Positions 1 to 20,290 of a stretch of 64,000 bases of DNA are shown in pieces. Position 1 is the first letter of the stretch; every line of letters starts with the position of its first letter. The position numbers and the translations under genes were made by a program. The stretch is from Xiphophorus maculatus. Its lineage: Eukaryota > Chordata > Actinopteri > Cyprinodontiformes > Poeciliidae. The notes below the pieces were generated by a model. It was not told where the DNA came from and did no database searches. It worked only from the letters and a program-made list of their open reading frames with translations. Where the stretch lies: the NCBI RefSeq assembly GCF_002775205.1, contig NC_036444.1, forward strand, positions 5,374,501 to 5,438,500, in the 5' to 3' direction.

Positions 1-189
1 AATGTTACTATTTTAAGGACTAAAATGACAATAATTCATATAACAAACAAAAATAACAGTCAGACAAAATAGTTTTCAAAATCAGTTTCTTTCAATAAAA
101 AACACTTATAACACTTTAATAAAAGCTGCAGGTGTGTGTCTGGTGAATCTTTGGTTAAAACATGTTTGTTTTTCATTCAAAGGGTAGAA

Positions 190-315
190 AAGATAGAAAT
201 TTTACTCAAGTAAAAGTAGAAATACTTTAAAATATAATTACTCAAAGTACTGCGCACTAAATATACTCCTAAAAGTAGGTTTGTTTATTTTCAAATAATT
301 ACTCAAGTTTCTACA
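190..315. repeat. Dispersed repeat rich in ACTCAAGTAAAAGTA
   Basis: This stretch is built from the tract 'tactcaagtaaaagtag' and its variants. The same tract occurs in the 'agaggtgggtagta' repeat family seen at 16942, 54034 and 63977. It is probably a worn copy of that non-autonomous DNA element. No coding sequence is seen in it. Confidence 0.45.
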
Positions 316-337
316 AACTCTCAGACTTCAGTTCTCT

Positions 338-362
338 ACTCAGCCAGCAGGGGGCAGCAGAG
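338..362 (+). promoter_or_regulatory. CTCF-like core motif, single copy
   Basis: The bases at 344-360 read ccagcagggggcagcag, close to the vertebrate CTCF core consensus. It stands apart from the repeat-borne CTCF-like cores listed below. Binding is inferred from the motif only. Confidence 0.35.
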
Positions 363-999
363 CGTCTGCTGGCTTTAATCTTTAATCTCTCATTTCAGGG
401 ATTAAAAGGTTGTCAAAACGTCACCATCAGGAATCCCCACTTCTCCACCTTAATCCCAATCTGAACCAGAGAGATGAGGCTTCATGTTGTGGGTCCAGAT
501 GGACAGAACCGGGCCGCGCCGCAGTAACGCTGCGTCTCAGCAGTTAATCCTGCTGCTCGTTGCATGACGTCTTTATACTCTTGTTGTTTTCCGTCAAAAG
601 AGCTTAAAGAGTCCAGAGGGAGATTCAACACACACAACTGGACATGTGTCTTAAAAGGACATTTATTAAAACTCAATATCTATTTTGTTCAGTTTTAGCT
701 GCGTTATATTTAACAATTACAAACGTTTTCAAAAGATTTTCTCAAAATGGAGAACCTGAAGGAGGCTGGTGCAAAAATTATGTTCAGATGGGAGCTGGAT
801 GGAGTCAGAGGCAGATTACAGGACGACCAGCCGCCCAGAACCGACTGAGTGGACCGGGCCGTGGACCGGACAACCCGGCAGAGGAGTGGATGTGCTTCCC
901 ACTGACAGTCGGGTTTAATTCTGAGGGGAAAAGTGGAAAAAAAAGAAAAGCGTTAGATAGATAATTTATATTAGTTATATCTGATTACTGCTTTAATCT

Positions 1000-1290
1000 G
1001 GCATCTTTAAGACTTTTTTCCTCCAACTTTATTCCCATGTGATTATTAATTTATTCTCGTAATATTATGACTTTATTCTTGCATCATTCCGACTTTATTC
1101 TGGTACCTTTACGACTTTTTCGCGAAATTACAACTTTTTTCTCATACAATCGCGAGTTTCTTCTATAAATTTGACTTTAATCCCGTATGATTATTACTTT
1201 ATTCTGGTAACGACATTATCTTAATTTTATTGCGATTATGTTCCTACTTTATTCTCGCATCATCAGGACTTTATTCTGGTAAAGTCGACC
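1000..1290. repeat. Low-complexity 'actttattctcgtaatatta' repeat
   Basis: Tandem-like degenerate units of 'gactttattctcgta' fill this interval. Similar units occur near 33900-34230, 44210-44690 and 51290-51440. These belong to a low-complexity non-autonomous repeat common in fish spacers. No gene is seen between 1 and about 1560 apart from repeats. Confidence 0.5.
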
Positions 1291-1364
1291 ATGTAGCTGA
1301 CCTTAATATTTCCTGTGTTTTATTTTGGCCCTTATTGTTAAACTTAGTGTTGATGTGTGTATTA

Positions 1365-1470
1365 TAGGCGTGTCTAACGGACAGTTATGTATCTGTTCAA
1401 TACGGGACGCACGTTTAACGGCCAAATACGGGACGACTCCGTATTTTACGAGATGGGCGGCGACCTGATT
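1365..1470 (+). repeat. Dispersed 'aatacgggacg' repeat fragment
   Basis: The sequence contains the paired phrases 'caatacgggacgcac' and 'aaatacgggacgactccg'. I recognise this as the end of a repeat widespread in teleost genomes. Its superfamily is not assigned here. Confidence 0.4.
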
Positions 1471-1917
1471 CAGGGGAGAAACAGTTTTAGGATGCCAAAG
1501 CTAAAGCGTCCCTAAAACAGGGCTAAAATCGCCACTGGTTTAAGCCACAGAACCAAGATTATATCAAATCCTTCTTTCTCACTGAGGCTGACTCCTCCCG
1601 GCTGCTGTGTCGGCTGCTCTAAAACAAGCGCTCCTCTGTCAGTTTGCTTGCTGCTGGACTTTGTTTCACTTCCTTCATTTCCTATTTTATCAGCAGCACT
1701 TCCTCATTTTAGCACCACTATGTTCTGAGTTCTTGACTTCAGCAGGAGCTTCACAGCCTCCAACAGACCCGTTCAGTCCCAGAACCAGTTTAATGATAGA
1801 ACCAGTACAGCTGATCCAGCAGGTCCAGTAACGAGAGTGGCATGAACCTGGACGTCTCCCAGCAGCGGTTCTGACCTCTGGGTTTTTCCAGCGAAGGGCT
1901 CTGAAGATTTGGACCAG

Positions 1918-4900
1918 ATGGCTGCAGGTACTGTTGTTTTTATCAAGTGGTGAGTTTTTTGTTAAAGGGACAGTTCAGCTTTATTTCTGATGAATCAAAG
2001 TTCTGATTTGAGATTGGGTTAATCAGAACATGAAACAAGACCGGGTTCATTAATCGGTCTTCATCATGGTGACCTCTTAACTATCTTTAAAATCAGAACT
2101 TTATCTTGAAACAGATTATTTTACCTCAAAACTGCATGAAGTTCTGCAGCTGCAGATTTGTGTTTATTCAGAAAACGTCTGCAGATTATATTACACTGTT
2201 GGAGCAGCAGATTAGATCAAAGTTATGAAAATCCTCCACAGTTTCAGCAGAGAATAAAAGCTCCTTTTAATGAGCGGAAAGGAAAAGGTTAAAAGAGAAG
2301 CAGAAGAGTTTTCAGAGCATTTTCCCCCCCTAAAAGAACAATGAGGAAGGTGTTCAAACTGACATGAAGATGCTGCAACCGTTCAGTCAGCGTTTCACAG
2401 GCTGCAGTCTGGACTCTACAACGAGCTTACAGTGGCAGTAACCCAGGGCGCCACGTATTTTCAGGTGTGGGGGGAAATATTAAGGGTTATTTGTACTGGA
2501 TGCAAGTTTTATAGTACTGCATATTATATAAAACTCATAATTTTATATGTAGTGTGGAATAATATTACATTTCCATTTAATCTACACAATACTGGAATAT
2601 TTAAAAATTATAGTATATACTTTTGGGACTAACATGGAGCAATCTCTTATTGGACATTTTAAACCACCTGTGGATTTACCTGCCTATTAATTTACTGTGA
2701 TTTTGTATGAATAGAGTTTTTTTTTAATATTTGTTTCTTTTTGATGGGACACCAAACTGGCTGAAGCCCAGGGACCCTTATCCTTCTAAATCCGGCTCTG
2801 CAAAGGCTCAACATAGGATATAAATTAAGACAAATGCTAAAATAAATTTGTAACCAGTGTATAGATTATAAAATAGGGGTTATAGGTAACTAATCACCCA
2901 TATATATATATACATATACAGTGCCTATAAAAAATATTCACCTCCTCTGATATTTTACTGTTTTTGTTGCTTTTTCAAATCAGTCATGTAAAAAAATCAG
3001 ATGTCAGAGTAGAAACTAATTTCTACAAGCTCTATTAGCTGGACCTCTGTTAAATTAGGTCAGTCACTTTAGTATCTCATTTTATGCTGGATATTTCAGT
3101 TGTCATTATTTTGTAGAAATGTGTTTTTAGAGTTTTTTTTAATTATGTTGATCAGGACTGAATGTAAAAGCAATACAATTTAGCGTTTAAATCCTAAAAC
3201 TTGTCTTCTGACTGGTTTTTCACTGTTTATGTCATGTTGTTGGTTTGGATCCTGGTAAGGCAGCTCTGCAGATCAGAAAGGACATAATTTCAGAGTCAGA
3301 TCAGTGGGGTTTTTATCCATTCTAACTGTTGGGGCAGAACCGTTTCCCTCCCACTGATTCAGGTCTGTGTCTGATTCTGGGTGTTTTAGGCGAGAGGCCC
3401 GGTTGTTCCAGCTTAACCACTAAGGAGCTCCAACAGAACTTGAAGCTGGCGAAGCAAAATGAGCGACCGGTCCGGCTGCTGTTTGAGATCCCATCGAGTC
3501 GAATTGTGGACCAGCTGCTGAACAAATACGTGGTGAGACAATCAGCAGAAACACGATGCAGACAGTAAACAGGGGGAGTCAACTGGGCCTGTGAGAAGAA
3601 AACAAATTACTGAGAACGTCATGCAGCAGTCAGGAGAGTCAACTGTAGCAGTAACGTATGAAACGCCAGCGGCTTCATATACACATGAACTATTCCCGTT
3701 ACTCTGACATTTTACAATGTGCAAATAGTGTGTAAACTACGTGATGTTTATGCGTCAAAATGTCGCAGGTAATTAATCAATCAAGTTGATTTGTATAATA
3801 TAATTCAGCAACAAGACAGCAACGATTTCTGATTCTCACGTAAACAGCAGAGAATCAGAAACCGCCAATGAGAAGAAAAGCGACTCGGACCATCAGGAGG
3901 TAAAGTTTCCCAGAAGCGACATAAAAAAACCACTTTGGTTGCATTAACACTGCAATCTGAAGTGACCCAATTCTGACTTTTCTCTACCTTAATGTGACTC
4001 ATATCTGATCTTTTCATGATAGTCTGAACAACACAGATCAGATCTTTTTCTAACGCGGCCCACTGTACTTAGATATCTGACAAGTATCCAATCTTTTCAA
4101 ATGTGACCTGAATCTGAACGGTCAGTTCACATTCATCTGACAGAACGTCATCAATACTCATTTTGATGCGTATTCGACTCATAAACATCACATACTTTGC
4201 ACATCGTTTGCGTTGTATACACGTCATAGTAACATGAAATGTTCATGTGTGTATGACCCTGCTGGCGTTCCTTCATTTTGGGAGAATGGTGATCAGCCAG
4301 TGCTGACATGTGAAGCAGATCTTATCCGAATGGCAAAGGTCTACAGTCAGACACTGTTTACTGTTCATTTGCTGTGAGAGGTTTGAGTGACAGACCCAAG
4401 CACAAGATCATGTCTCCATGTTTGCAGTTAACAATAGTCACCCCAAGTCAGCGACTTTCTTGCTATGTTTAGCAAAATTTTAGACACAAAAAAAGATATC
4501 TTCCAAACTCGGAATCGGCAGGTCAGGCTTTTCAAATATCGGATCGGCCAGAAACCTACAATCGGTTTAACCCTCCCCAACTGTGTTCATGTTGTCTTCC
4601 TCTACAGGCGTATCAGATCGTCGTGATGCGCTCTGGCAGCTTTGATTCCTGTTGTGTTTCCATCGAGCGCCGCTACAGTGACTTCCGGAGGCTTCACCAC
4701 AAACTGCTGGAGGAGTTTGACGAAGAGCTGGAGGACGTTCTTCTGCCCCCGAAGCTCCTGACGGGAAACTTCAGCCCAGAGAACATTCTGGAGCGCCGCC
4801 TGGCCCTGCAGGACTACCTGGCCAAGCTGTTCGCAACCCGCTGCGTCAGACACTCCGCACACTTCTCGGAGTTCTTCACCGAGCACGAGCAGAAGCAGGC

Positions 4901-5279
4901 CCACGTGCTGCTGCGAGCGGGTCAATTCAAGGCCGCTCTGGAGCAGCTGCAGACGGTCCTGGAGATCCAGGAAAAGCTGCTGCCGTGGCAAAAGTCCACC
5001 CTGACCGTCCCCGCCCTGTCTGCGATCGCTGTGTGTTACCGGGACCTGGACGAGCCGGAGCAGGCCTTCTCAGCCGCTCAGCGAGCTCTTCCTCCGGTGA
5101 GGCGCTACGGACTGAAGCCCTATCGAGCGCCGCTGCTGGAGCTGCTGGTAGATCTGGGGTACCAGCTGGGTCGTCCCGTGGCTCAGCTGCAGGACGAGCT
5201 GACGGCCGTCAGGAACGGCGAGAGAGGGGAGGTGTGCTTCCGGTCGCTGAAGGAAGTGGTGATCCACAAGTTCATCTGA
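1918..5279 (+). CDS. snx20: SNX20, sorting nexin 20 (PX domain)
   Basis: Coding exons: 1918-1927 (tentative), 3390-3532 and 4608-5279, giving about 274 aa against 316 in human SNX20. The PX domain starts near residue 31 (VRLLFEI). The phosphoinositide-binding RRYSDF motif is at about 72-77 and the LLPPKLLTGNF loop at 96-106. A C-terminal alpha-helical, TPR-like region ends in SLKEVVIHKFI. The phrases YQIVVMRSGSFD, LTGNF and RCVR fit SNX20 better than its paralogue SNX21. In mammals SNX20 binds PI3P on early endosomes and carries the P-selectin ligand PSGL-1 there. The second and third exons are certain. The 10-nt first coding exon (ATG GCT GCA G, then gtactg) is chosen because its phase joins exactly to give MAAGERPG; the ATG context has C at -3, so the start may instead lie in an exon not recognised. 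Confidence 0.85.
3600..4595. repeat. Inverted-repeat DNA element in SNX20 intron 2
   Basis: The left part (about 3640-3770) and the right part (about 4140-4290) are imperfect reverse complements of one another; for example gtgatgtttatg at about 3741 matches cataaacatcac at about 4183. The centre carries 'aacactgcaatctgaagtgacc'-like phrases. It looks like a non-autonomous DNA transposon. A related short fragment lies near 15352-15450. No coding capacity is visible. Confidence 0.5.
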
Positions 5280-5374
5280 GGAAGAGCAGGAACCCAGACT
5301 TACCAGAGACCCTATGAAGAGAAAGTCTGGGTTTACTAAAAACCGAAATGGCCTCAAAGCGTAAAAAAGTTACA

Positions 5375-5680
5375 TTTGAGAGTGAATTCCCACCTGTCTG
5401 TTCAGTTCGCTTCAATCAAACTCTAGTTTGTTTGTCTAAAGTCCGGTTCATTTGTGGAGGTTTGAATGAGCAAACTCTGCTTCACCTACAAATTCAAATG
5501 CATATGTGAATACCAAGTGGACCAGAGACCTGCTAAAGCCCCAAAGAAGTTGCTGTAAACTTTTCTTTCTCCCCCATCAGTCTGTCACTCTTTTGTTCTG
5601 GATGTGTTCCTTTTCCAAAGTATTTTGGGAACAGTTTTATAACTATGTTTATTCAAAAATATAAGCAAACGTTCAATTGC
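5375..5680. repeat. Fragment of the 'aaatgcatatgtgaat' DNA element in the SNX20 3' UTR
   Basis: The run 'aaatgcatatgtgaatacca' recurs at 23450-23470, inside a larger element spanning about 22806-23862. This copy lies within the SNX20 3' UTR, so part of the mature mRNA is probably repeat-derived. Confidence 0.5.
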
Positions 5681-6030
5681 ATTGGGAAAATGTCCTGTTT
5701 GGGCTTCAACAAAGGGCCAAAATAAATCCAAAAGATTTTTTTATTAACTTATTAATCAAGTTTTGAGGAGAATGTTTGTTGTTATTGTTGAGTTTTAATA
5801 ATATATGCTTGCAATCTAATGTCTATCTGATCAAAAGGGAAGAACAACCACATGATTTGTTCCTAACTTAAGTGTCTGGATGATCTGTTGTCTTAATTTA
5901 TTTTTACATGAGGTTACTTGGCACGAATGTTACTTTATGTAGGATTTTCTGTCAATTCTGACATTTCTTTTATTATTTATGCTACCCCTGTCTAATTTCC
6001 ACATTCTTGTTTTTGTTGTACGTTGTCACA

Positions 6031-6036
6031 AATAAA
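6031..6036 (+). promoter_or_regulatory. Poly(A) signal, SNX20
   Basis: An AATAAA hexamer lies about 750 nt after the SNX20 stop and 274 nt before the MPHOSPH6 start. Another AATAAA near 5720 could be used instead. Confidence 0.5.
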
Positions 6037-6309
6037 GATGCCTAAACAATTAATGAAAGAAAAGAATCGAAACTCTTCTCCTCCTCACCAGCAGGGAGCG
6101 CTAAACACCAAGATCAGCCGGAAGCTGATCAACTAATCCAGGCTGATGACCGTTGAAGCTGCTCGGGGTTCGATTCGTCAGACCTAGCGGCGTGTGGCGC
6201 AGGTCGTGCAAGTAGCTGAGTTTCTAAACACCGAAAAGCTCATTTTAGTTTAGTGAGTTTAGTTAATTCGGGTTAGTTAGAATTAGCGTATCTGTCGATC
6301 GATTCAAAA

Positions 6310-8265
6310 ATGGCCGGGGAGTCGGCGAAATTGTCTAAAAACCTGCTGAGGATGAAGGTAAGTGTTAGCATCCGGCGTTAGCATGACTATTTTCTATTAG
6401 TATATAAGAATAAACAGCCGTATGTCGAGTTGGATGTAACATGTTTAAATAAAACCATACAAAACGTTTCCTAATATAAATATAGTCTTTCTTTTTATCT
6501 CTGATCATGAGGTTTTAGTCGTATGTTTAGGGCTTTTTTCTCTTGTTTACAGTAACGGATTACTTTCTTTGTTCTGTAGTTTATGCAGAGAGGGCTGGAC
6601 GCTGAAACGAAGAAGCAGCTGGAAGAAGACGAGAAAAGGATCATCAGTGATGAGCACTGGTACCTGGATCTGCCGGAGCTTAAAGCAAAAGAGTAAGCAT
6701 CCAAGTTTCAACCGATCTGAGATCAGTTCCAGAATGTTATTGTTGGATTTATTTTACCTAAATAAATATTGATGACTATATTTAACCAGATAGTTTTAAC
6801 CAACAGACATCAGACAGTAAACCTGGCACGTTTTATCAGGGAGAAGCATATGGAGTGCCCTTTGTAAAGTTACACAGTAAAAATATTAACAGCAATATTT
6901 TTGTTTTATTTTTGCCTCTAATGGAGAAAAAAATGTGGGTGTTCACTTTTACAAGTCCTATTTTCACCATGTCATTCATACATGACATGATGTATGAATG
7001 ACAATACTAAATATTTAATTTATAACCTAAATGTAAAGTAAATATTTAGCTTTCAATTAAAATACTTAGTTAGGAAGCTAAATAATGCTGTTCTCCCTAT
7101 GACTCTATTCTATTTTATTTAATTAGCTGTAGGTTCAGGTTATTTGTAGAGCATCACACAGTTTGTTGGGTTTCAGGAACCTGATCATTGAAGAGAAGAG
7201 CCTGGTTCCCTGTGAGGATTTGCTCTATGGCCGCCTGTCCTTCAAAGGGTTTAATCCAGAGGTGGAGGTAAGAACCAACAAAACCAGTCCTAGTTTAAAG
7301 TGATCCTCTGAGGACAGTCCGGCAAGGTTTTATTCAATTTGTTCCAGAAACTGATGGTGCTGCTGAATCCTAAAGATGAAAAGGAGGAAGAGGAGGAGGA
7401 CGTGAGCTGCATGCAGACAGACGTCACTGATGAAGAAATGGCTCTGAGGTAAAAATGGGAGCAGATTGGGAACATCCAGACTAGGGAGGGTTTATTAGAA
7501 TAAATTCAGTTCCAATAGATTAGCTAATATCGCTTACATTCTTTTAGTGTTTTAATTTGGCCGCCATCCAACAGAGGGCGCTGCTGGTCATCCTTAAGCG
7601 AAGCGTCCATACAGAATCAAAGATGGCGGTTATATTACTGAACGGGGAAGAGAAAGGTCCAAACAGAGTCCGATTGGGTTGGAAAATGCACTTTATGCGG
7701 TTCCGTTTTGAAATATAATCACTCGTCAAGGTCCTTAAGCTTCACATGGGAGCTTATTTTTTTTAAACTCAGCATATCATAAAAATTTAGCCCTTTTATC
7801 GAAAGACGGTCGGCCCACTTCATACAAGCAAAACCTTTGTTTTTTTAAGCTAATGGCTGCGTATCAACTCATTGTTTTTCAATCAACGTTAGTTTAACTC
7901 ATTAACCGATAACTTTTGCCGCTAGCAGGCAGCATAGCTTGAAGTTAGCTACTGTTAAAAGCCTGTTGAAGATATTTAAAACATTCAGGTCAGGGGATCA
8001 GGATTTGGCTAAAACATTAGGGGAGAAAAAACCCTTGAAAAAGTTAGCGCTCCTGTCCACTTACACTCATGTTTTCGTGAGTCTTGATTGGTCAACTCTG
8101 ACTCTCAGCTTCCTGTTTCTGTGTTTCAGGTACGAGAGTTTAGTGGGCACCATGAAGAAGAAGTTTGCAAAGAAGCGCGAGCGAGCGGCGATGGACGAGG
8201 ACGACGTCAACCAGAACGTAGTTGTGAAAAGCTCAAAGAAAACCTTCTTGAAGCCCCAGGACTGA
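6310..8265 (+). CDS. mphosph6: MPHOSPH6, M-phase phosphoprotein 6
   Basis: Five coding exons: 6310-6357, 6580-6692, 7177-7267, 7348-7448 and 8130-8265. All join in phase with GT-AG borders to give 162 aa; human is 160 aa. MPP6 is a nuclear exosome cofactor that binds RNA and helps EXOSC10 and the MTR4 helicase trim 5.8S rRNA precursors. The N-terminus (MAGESAKLSKNLLRMKFMQR) and the LYGRLSFKGFNPEVEKLM block match the family's conserved exosome-binding region. An acidic stretch follows in exon 4 (EKEEEEED) and a basic tail in exon 5 (KKKFAKKRERAA). Intron 4 (7449-8129) holds a copy of the CTCF/YY1-like repeat. The start is the only ATG giving the family N-terminus and sits in a good context (aaaATGG). 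Confidence 0.95.
7487..7750 (+). repeat. CTCF/YY1-motif repeat, copy A (MPHOSPH6 intron 4)
   Basis: Member of a dispersed, probably MITE-type family. It has an AT-rich left arm (tttattagaataaa...cagttccaatagatt), then ccatccaacagagggcgctg at 7564-7583 (CTCF-like), then caaagatggcgg at 7618-7629 (YY1-like), then ctccttaag-type sequence near 7731. Other copies are at 11765-12005, 45726-46122, 46125-46350, 50385-50891 and 63530-63850. Confidence 0.7.
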
Positions 8266-8703
8266 AAATATTTTAATCGTGAGGAAAAACTGGAATGTCG
8301 GAAACTATAAACTGACCGGACGCTACACCGTTCAGTCGTCTCTGTGAGACGCATTACTGCCGATCGAGCTTTCAAAGGATCAATTCATCGTTTCCACTCG
8401 TCGCACCGGAAGATCCACCGATTCTGCTTTGAGGTACACACCTCGAAACATTCGGGCTCGGACTGTGAAACAGAGGCCAACAGGAAGTTGCTGGATGAAT
8501 TCCCACATCATTAAAGCTCTGCAGTGAATTTCTAGAGGAACTAAGATTAATCTAATTTGTTACAATGTTTTAGAACTACACAGATTGGATTGAGTTTTTT
8601 TTAAGAAAATGTTTTTTTTAAAACATCTGTGCTGCTGCAGTTCCTCATGTTATCAATATAGATGTATAAAAAAATGTGAATGAAGCCGACAGGAGTCTTT
8701 TTA

Positions 8704-8709
8704 AATAAA
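8704..8709 (+). promoter_or_regulatory. Poly(A) signal, MPHOSPH6
   Basis: An AATAAA hexamer lies 439 nt after the MPHOSPH6 stop codon. It is the first good signal downstream and fits a short 3' UTR. GPI ends on the other strand about 550 nt further on, so the two genes converge. Confidence 0.55.
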
Positions 8710-9258
8710 CCTTCATGCATCCTCCATAGACAGGATACTTCAGAAATTTAAGAACTCAACTGAGCAGGTGTACTGTCTTTCCAAAAAAAAAAAAAGGCAA
8801 AACATTTCTGTTTTATTGAAAGTTGGACTACAGCCCCAACTTTCTTAAAAGTTGGACCCAGTAGTCCACTACTGGGTGCCAAGAAGGCCTCAAATCTGAA
8901 GAGAAAATCTACAATGGATGAGGTCCAAGTAATAAGAGTTTAAAAATAAACCAATAAATTCAAGTTCAATGCTGTATGGAAATGCAAACTTGTTTAAGGA
9001 CAATAGCATCCAAACTTTTCTAAGCAGGTCAAAATTAAGTTGGAATTTATCACAACCTGAAAAATTACCTTTGTAAATACAATGTCTAAATTATTGGATT
9101 TTTAAAATTTACTTTCACCTGTCCAATATTTCAATAAAACTAGTTGGGAGGTTCTACATCTCTATTTAAAAGTTTCATCCAGAGTTAGGTGTGGCAGACT
9201 GATTACTCACCTTCAGAATTGATCAGACAATAGAAACCAATCAGTGACAGATGGGACT

Positions 9259-9264
9259 TTTATT
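9259..9264 (-). promoter_or_regulatory. Poly(A) signal, GPI
   Basis: On the minus strand this reads AATAAA, 142 nt after the GPI stop codon. A second minus-strand signal near 8812-8817 is a possible distal site. Confidence 0.5.
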
Positions 9265-9405
9265 GTGAAAGTCTCAGCTATCAGTCTGAGGGTCCCCTAC
9301 AGGAACATGTGCACAGATCAACACTGAAAAGCAACACGTGAAGACTCAACACTCAAACAACATGGTTCAGCCAATCACAGAGCAGGACAGGCAGGTGGGC
9401 GGGGC

Positions 9406-18479
<9,074 letters not shown>

Positions 18480-18965
18480 GGTGGCTGCGGTGTGTCGGTG
18501 CTCGGATGTCGGATGTTCTGCCTGTCGGCCCGGTTCAGGCTGCTCTCACTGCCCAACTAACTGGAGTCTAAAGGCCTTCCACGGACTAACTGGGCTCCAC
18601 CAATCACCGCACAGTTTTCATTACATAACCCCGCCCATTCCCTAAAAGTTCTGCTGTGATTGGCTGCACCTCACGGCTGATGTAGCGTGAAATCAGTGTG
18701 TGGGACTCGTGTATGGAGGGTAATTAGTGTCCAAATTAGATCAATTTAAACGTCAAACTAAGAAAGAACCTGCGTTAATGTTTAACTAAATTGCGTCATA
18801 TAATAGGTAAACTATACACAAAATATATTTATAATGCATTACTGTGTTAAATGAAATAAATATGCTAAAAGAAATGAATCTAAATTACACATTTTTCAAC
18901 AATATTCAATAATTACCAAGATTTCTGAATCATTAAAATGAAGAAACAAAAAGCAAACATTTCTG
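18480..18965. promoter_or_regulatory. GPI promoter region / LSM14A-GPI spacer
   Basis: About 480 bp separate the GPI start codon from the inferred 3' end of LSM14A (poly(A) signals at 18979-18984 and about 18992). Both genes run on the minus strand. The half nearest GPI is richer in CpG and includes ccaatcaccg near 18600, a possible CCAAT box on the plus strand. No TATA box is obvious. Confidence 0.45.
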
Positions 18966-18978
18966 CAAACGTAGTGTC

Positions 18979-18984
18979 TTTATT
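18979..18984 (-). promoter_or_regulatory. Poly(A) signal, LSM14A
   Basis: Reads AATAAA on the minus strand, with a second about 10 bp away near 18992-18997. They imply a 3' UTR of about 1.3 kb, which is usual for LSM14A. Confidence 0.55.
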
Positions 18985-20290
18985 TCAGTTTTTTATTTTA
19001 CAATGCATCATTTAAAAGCTCACTTTTTTTCTTCAGTTGTGGATCCAGGCTGGAACCAGAACCTGCCACTTAACACACCAGAACAAAAACTGTTTCTCTG
19101 CAAATCCAAACAGACATCAAGTTAGGAACTTCGTCTCAAACAATTCTTTTCGTCTGAAAAGAACCAGTTCCTTTCCCGTTTCCTGAGCACAGTTTAAAGG
19201 TGGCTCTGCATTTCGGATCGTGGGAAGTCTTTTTTTTTCCCCTGGAGAAACTACGGGGTTTGCTGTCCGAATTGAAAGCAGTCAAAAGACAACCACCTGT
19301 AATTTATCGAAATGTTCTGATCGGATCTTTACATGTCGGATATTCTGATCCGAGCGAGCAGCGGAGACAAAATATAAACAAAAAGAAAAAAAACACGACC
19401 GACATCGTTTACAGGTTCTGATCATGCCTGAACCAAAAGCAGGAATATTGCTGACCGACGTTGCTACGGTGCACAGCTCTGTCCATCTGTGTGACGTCAC
19501 TTCCTGCCGGCCGGCGTGCAGCGCTTTAGGGTTTAGTGGCTTCATGAAGACTGTAACGAGACTGGCCGGCCGGCCAACTGGCTCCAGGTAGGAAGAGTTA
19601 AAGCGCAGGAGGAAAATTTGGAGCTTCCTGTTCATCTCTGAATCACAAAAGAAACATTTAGTTCTATAATTCAGTGGTTTGAAAGATCCATTTCTCACAA
19701 ATTCAATATTTCATAATACTAATAATCTGGACTTCATGGTGAGGAAATCTGCTCCTAATAGTGCAGTTTGTATCATTGGCTTTAATAAATTCTGACTCCA
19801 ACAATTCAGAGATGAACAGAAGCAAAATGAGGTTCCTGCAGTAAGAAAAAAAAATCAAAAGAAAATAAAATTTAAAAAAAGGAACAATCTGTGGTGAATC
19901 TGTGAGTTAGAAATGACCACACTGCAACCAGTGAAACCAGTGATGTTAGACAGGTGGACGAGAGAACGCCATAGTAGAAAAAAAATCCATGTTATAGAGA
20001 GCCTGCAGCGCCCTCTGCAGGAGGAACCCTGATAAAGCTACGAGAGCGTCCACAGCTGAGGAACTAGAACATTTAGAGGGAATCGCTTTCTCTAATAAAA
20101 TGCATCATTATCATGGTGGTCTGAGACAGACGGAACGTTAAGCTGCATTCAGAGTCTACTCCAGTGCTGGTGACAGAAACGACGAGGAGACGACGATCTT
20201 CGGGAGTTTAGTGGACAGGAGAGAACCAAAGCTAGCCGTTTTCCCACCGAGGAAGTTCCAGCGTGACGGAGCCGCCTCCTCCTGTCGACA

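Noticed and set aside
482-676. Minus-strand open frame of 64 codons
   Set aside because: No family resemblance, no splice or promoter context, and it overlaps ordinary spacer sequence.
2897-2920. (TA)n tract as a possible TATA promoter
   Set aside because: It is one of several simple AT repeats (also at 16000, 31407 and 36359) and lies inside SNX20 intron 1.
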